A stretch of DNA of 64,000 bases from JAJYIW01 sp963781665 (GTDB lineage: Bacteria; Chloroflexota; Anaerolineae; Anaerolineales; Anaerolineaceae): assembly GCA_963781665.1 (NCBI GenBank), contig CAWAGA010000002.1, positions 310,001-374,000 of the forward strand, read 5' to 3'. This document shows positions 63,246-64,000 of this stretch, piece by piece. Numbering within the stretch: the stretch's first letter is position 1; the number at the start of each line of letters is the position of its first letter. The position numbers and the translations under genes are program-made. The notes beneath the pieces were generated by a model. The model worked only from the letters and a program-made list of their open reading frames with translations. It searched no databases and was not told where the DNA came from.

Positions 63246-64000
63246 TTATGCCACGACGACCCGGTCGCGCCCTTCTCTTTTTGCGCGATAGAGTGCCTGG
63301 TCTGCGGCTCGCAGCAATGTCTCGGCGACATTTCCGTTATCTGGAAAGGCTGCCACCCCAAAAGAGAGTGTGATCTTGTTCAACAGCGTACCGCGATGGT
63401 ACACATCCAGCTGCTTGATCGCTTTATGTAGAGCCTCGCACCGTTTACGGGTATCGTCCAGGGATGCATCCGGAAGGATAAGGACAAACTCTTCGCCTCC
63501 ATAGCGACAGGCAATATCTTCGCCTCGGAATTGCTCCAAAATAAATGCGCCTAGCTCTCGCAAGACCGTATCACCGGCATCATGACCATGGATATCGTTG
63601 AAGTCCTTGAAGTGGTCAATATCAAACATGATGATTCCCAACTTGTTCCCTTTACGTACTGCCCGGCTTATTTCACGTTCAATTAACTCATCCAAATAGC
63701 GCCGATTGAACAAGCCGGTGAGCGAATCGCGGACGGATTGGCCTCTCAGGATTTCTTGCAGCTTCAGGTTTCTCAGGGCCAACATGATTTGCTCTGACAT
63801 GGCATCTACCAGTGGCTTTTTTGCGGAGAGAGATTCCGACCCCTGTGCGGATTCTAGATAGATAGTGCCGATGATCGTGCCCATTGATATTAATGGCACA
63901 CAAGTATATCCGGCAGGCAATCGTATATTATTTCCCATTTCTTTGACTATCGGGTGTACATGCTGGCAGTTCAGCATCGTTCGCAAGTCATCCACCTGAT
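63246..64000 (-). CDS. GGDEF diguanylate cyclase with GAF, N-terminus cut by window edge
   Basis: At least 250 aa, open at the right edge, so the GAF domain (YTCVPLISMGTIIGTIYLES) is incomplete at its N-terminus. The GGDEF domain has active site GGEEF within CRYGGEEFVLIL. RGED five residues before it is an intact RxxD I-site. Makes c-di-GMP. The second such enzyme in the window; the other is PAS-linked at 43863. Confidence 0.92.
   Translation of the reverse strand, partial: QVDDLRTMLNCQHVHPIVKEMGNNIRLPAGYTCVPLISMGTIIGTIYLESAQGSESLSAKKPLVDAMSEQIMLALRNLKLQEILRGQSVRDSLTGLFNRRYLDELIEREISRAVRKGNKLGIIMFDIDHFKDFNDIHGHDAGDTVLRELGAFILEQFRGEDIACRYGGEEFVLILPDASLDDTRKRCEALHKAIKQLDVYHRGTLLNKITLSFGVAAFPDNGNVAETLLRAADQALYRAKREGRDRVVVA

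Overview
The window looks like a chromosomal segment of a Chloroflexota bacterium, most likely class Anaerolineae. This is inferred from gene content rather than a marker gene. It holds a GT39/TIGR03663-type membrane glycosyltransferase fused to an NHL propeller, a secreted kelch protein ending in a YIPLVNR-type tail, Thr/Pro-rich lipoproteins with an NBR1-type Ig domain, a PlsY-glycosyltransferase fusion and a YbbR/CdaA/Der cluster. No rRNA, ribosomal-protein operon, CRISPR array or phage structural module is visible. Several genes are broken by single-base shifts, which may be real decay or assembly error.

Layout. 0-5.3 kb, minus strand: signal peptidase I, Der, a YbbR protein, diadenylate cyclase CdaA and a CoaE-GNAT fusion, tightly packed as a housekeeping and c-di-AMP block. 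5.5-21 kb: an MFS transporter, a phosphoesterase, the GT39-NHL gene with a frameshifted 5' end, a 14-repeat kelch protein, a decayed winged-helix regulator with its membrane-protein partner, two lipoproteins, a phosphoglucose/phosphomannose isomerase and a TPR-WD40-zinc protein. 21-35 kb: methyltransferase, tRNA-Ser, UroD-like protein, VOC and SnoaL-like proteins, an M50-like protease, NagA with a decayed DeoR regulator, SurE, GNAT, a GH28 enzyme, a CDF metal exporter with a terminator-like leader, an S9 peptidase, thioredoxin and tRNA-Lys.

35.6-46 kb is accessory. It starts with an 85-bp tandem repeat growing out of the tRNA-Lys 3' end, then a decayed IS4-family element, an RDD protein and an intact ISNCY-like element. 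Next comes the most interesting stretch (40.4-43.6 kb). A near-consensus promoter precedes a protein with an N-terminal short motif known from contractile-injection cargo and a caspase-like His/Cys C-terminal domain. It is followed by a Cys/His-containing small protein, a protein whose C-terminal half matches the ubiquitin pattern, and a CPBP (CAAX-type) membrane protease. A PAS-GGDEF protein and a ZIP transporter follow.

46-51 kb: a histidine kinase, a response regulator and an ammonium transporter form one unit. It is bracketed by direct repeats of the 3' end of ung, as if inserted into the ung 3' end. 52-57.4 kb is an AT-rich defence and conflict remnant: an EVE plus nuclease-like protein, a decayed restriction-endonuclease-like gene, and an Imm11-like immunity gene cut by an IS21 element whose exact ends and 6-bp target duplication can be read. 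57.8-64 kb returns to ordinary genes: a fatty-acid desaturase with the PlsY-GT2 fusion, a methyltransferase, a lipoprotein and a GAF-GGDEF protein running off the window.
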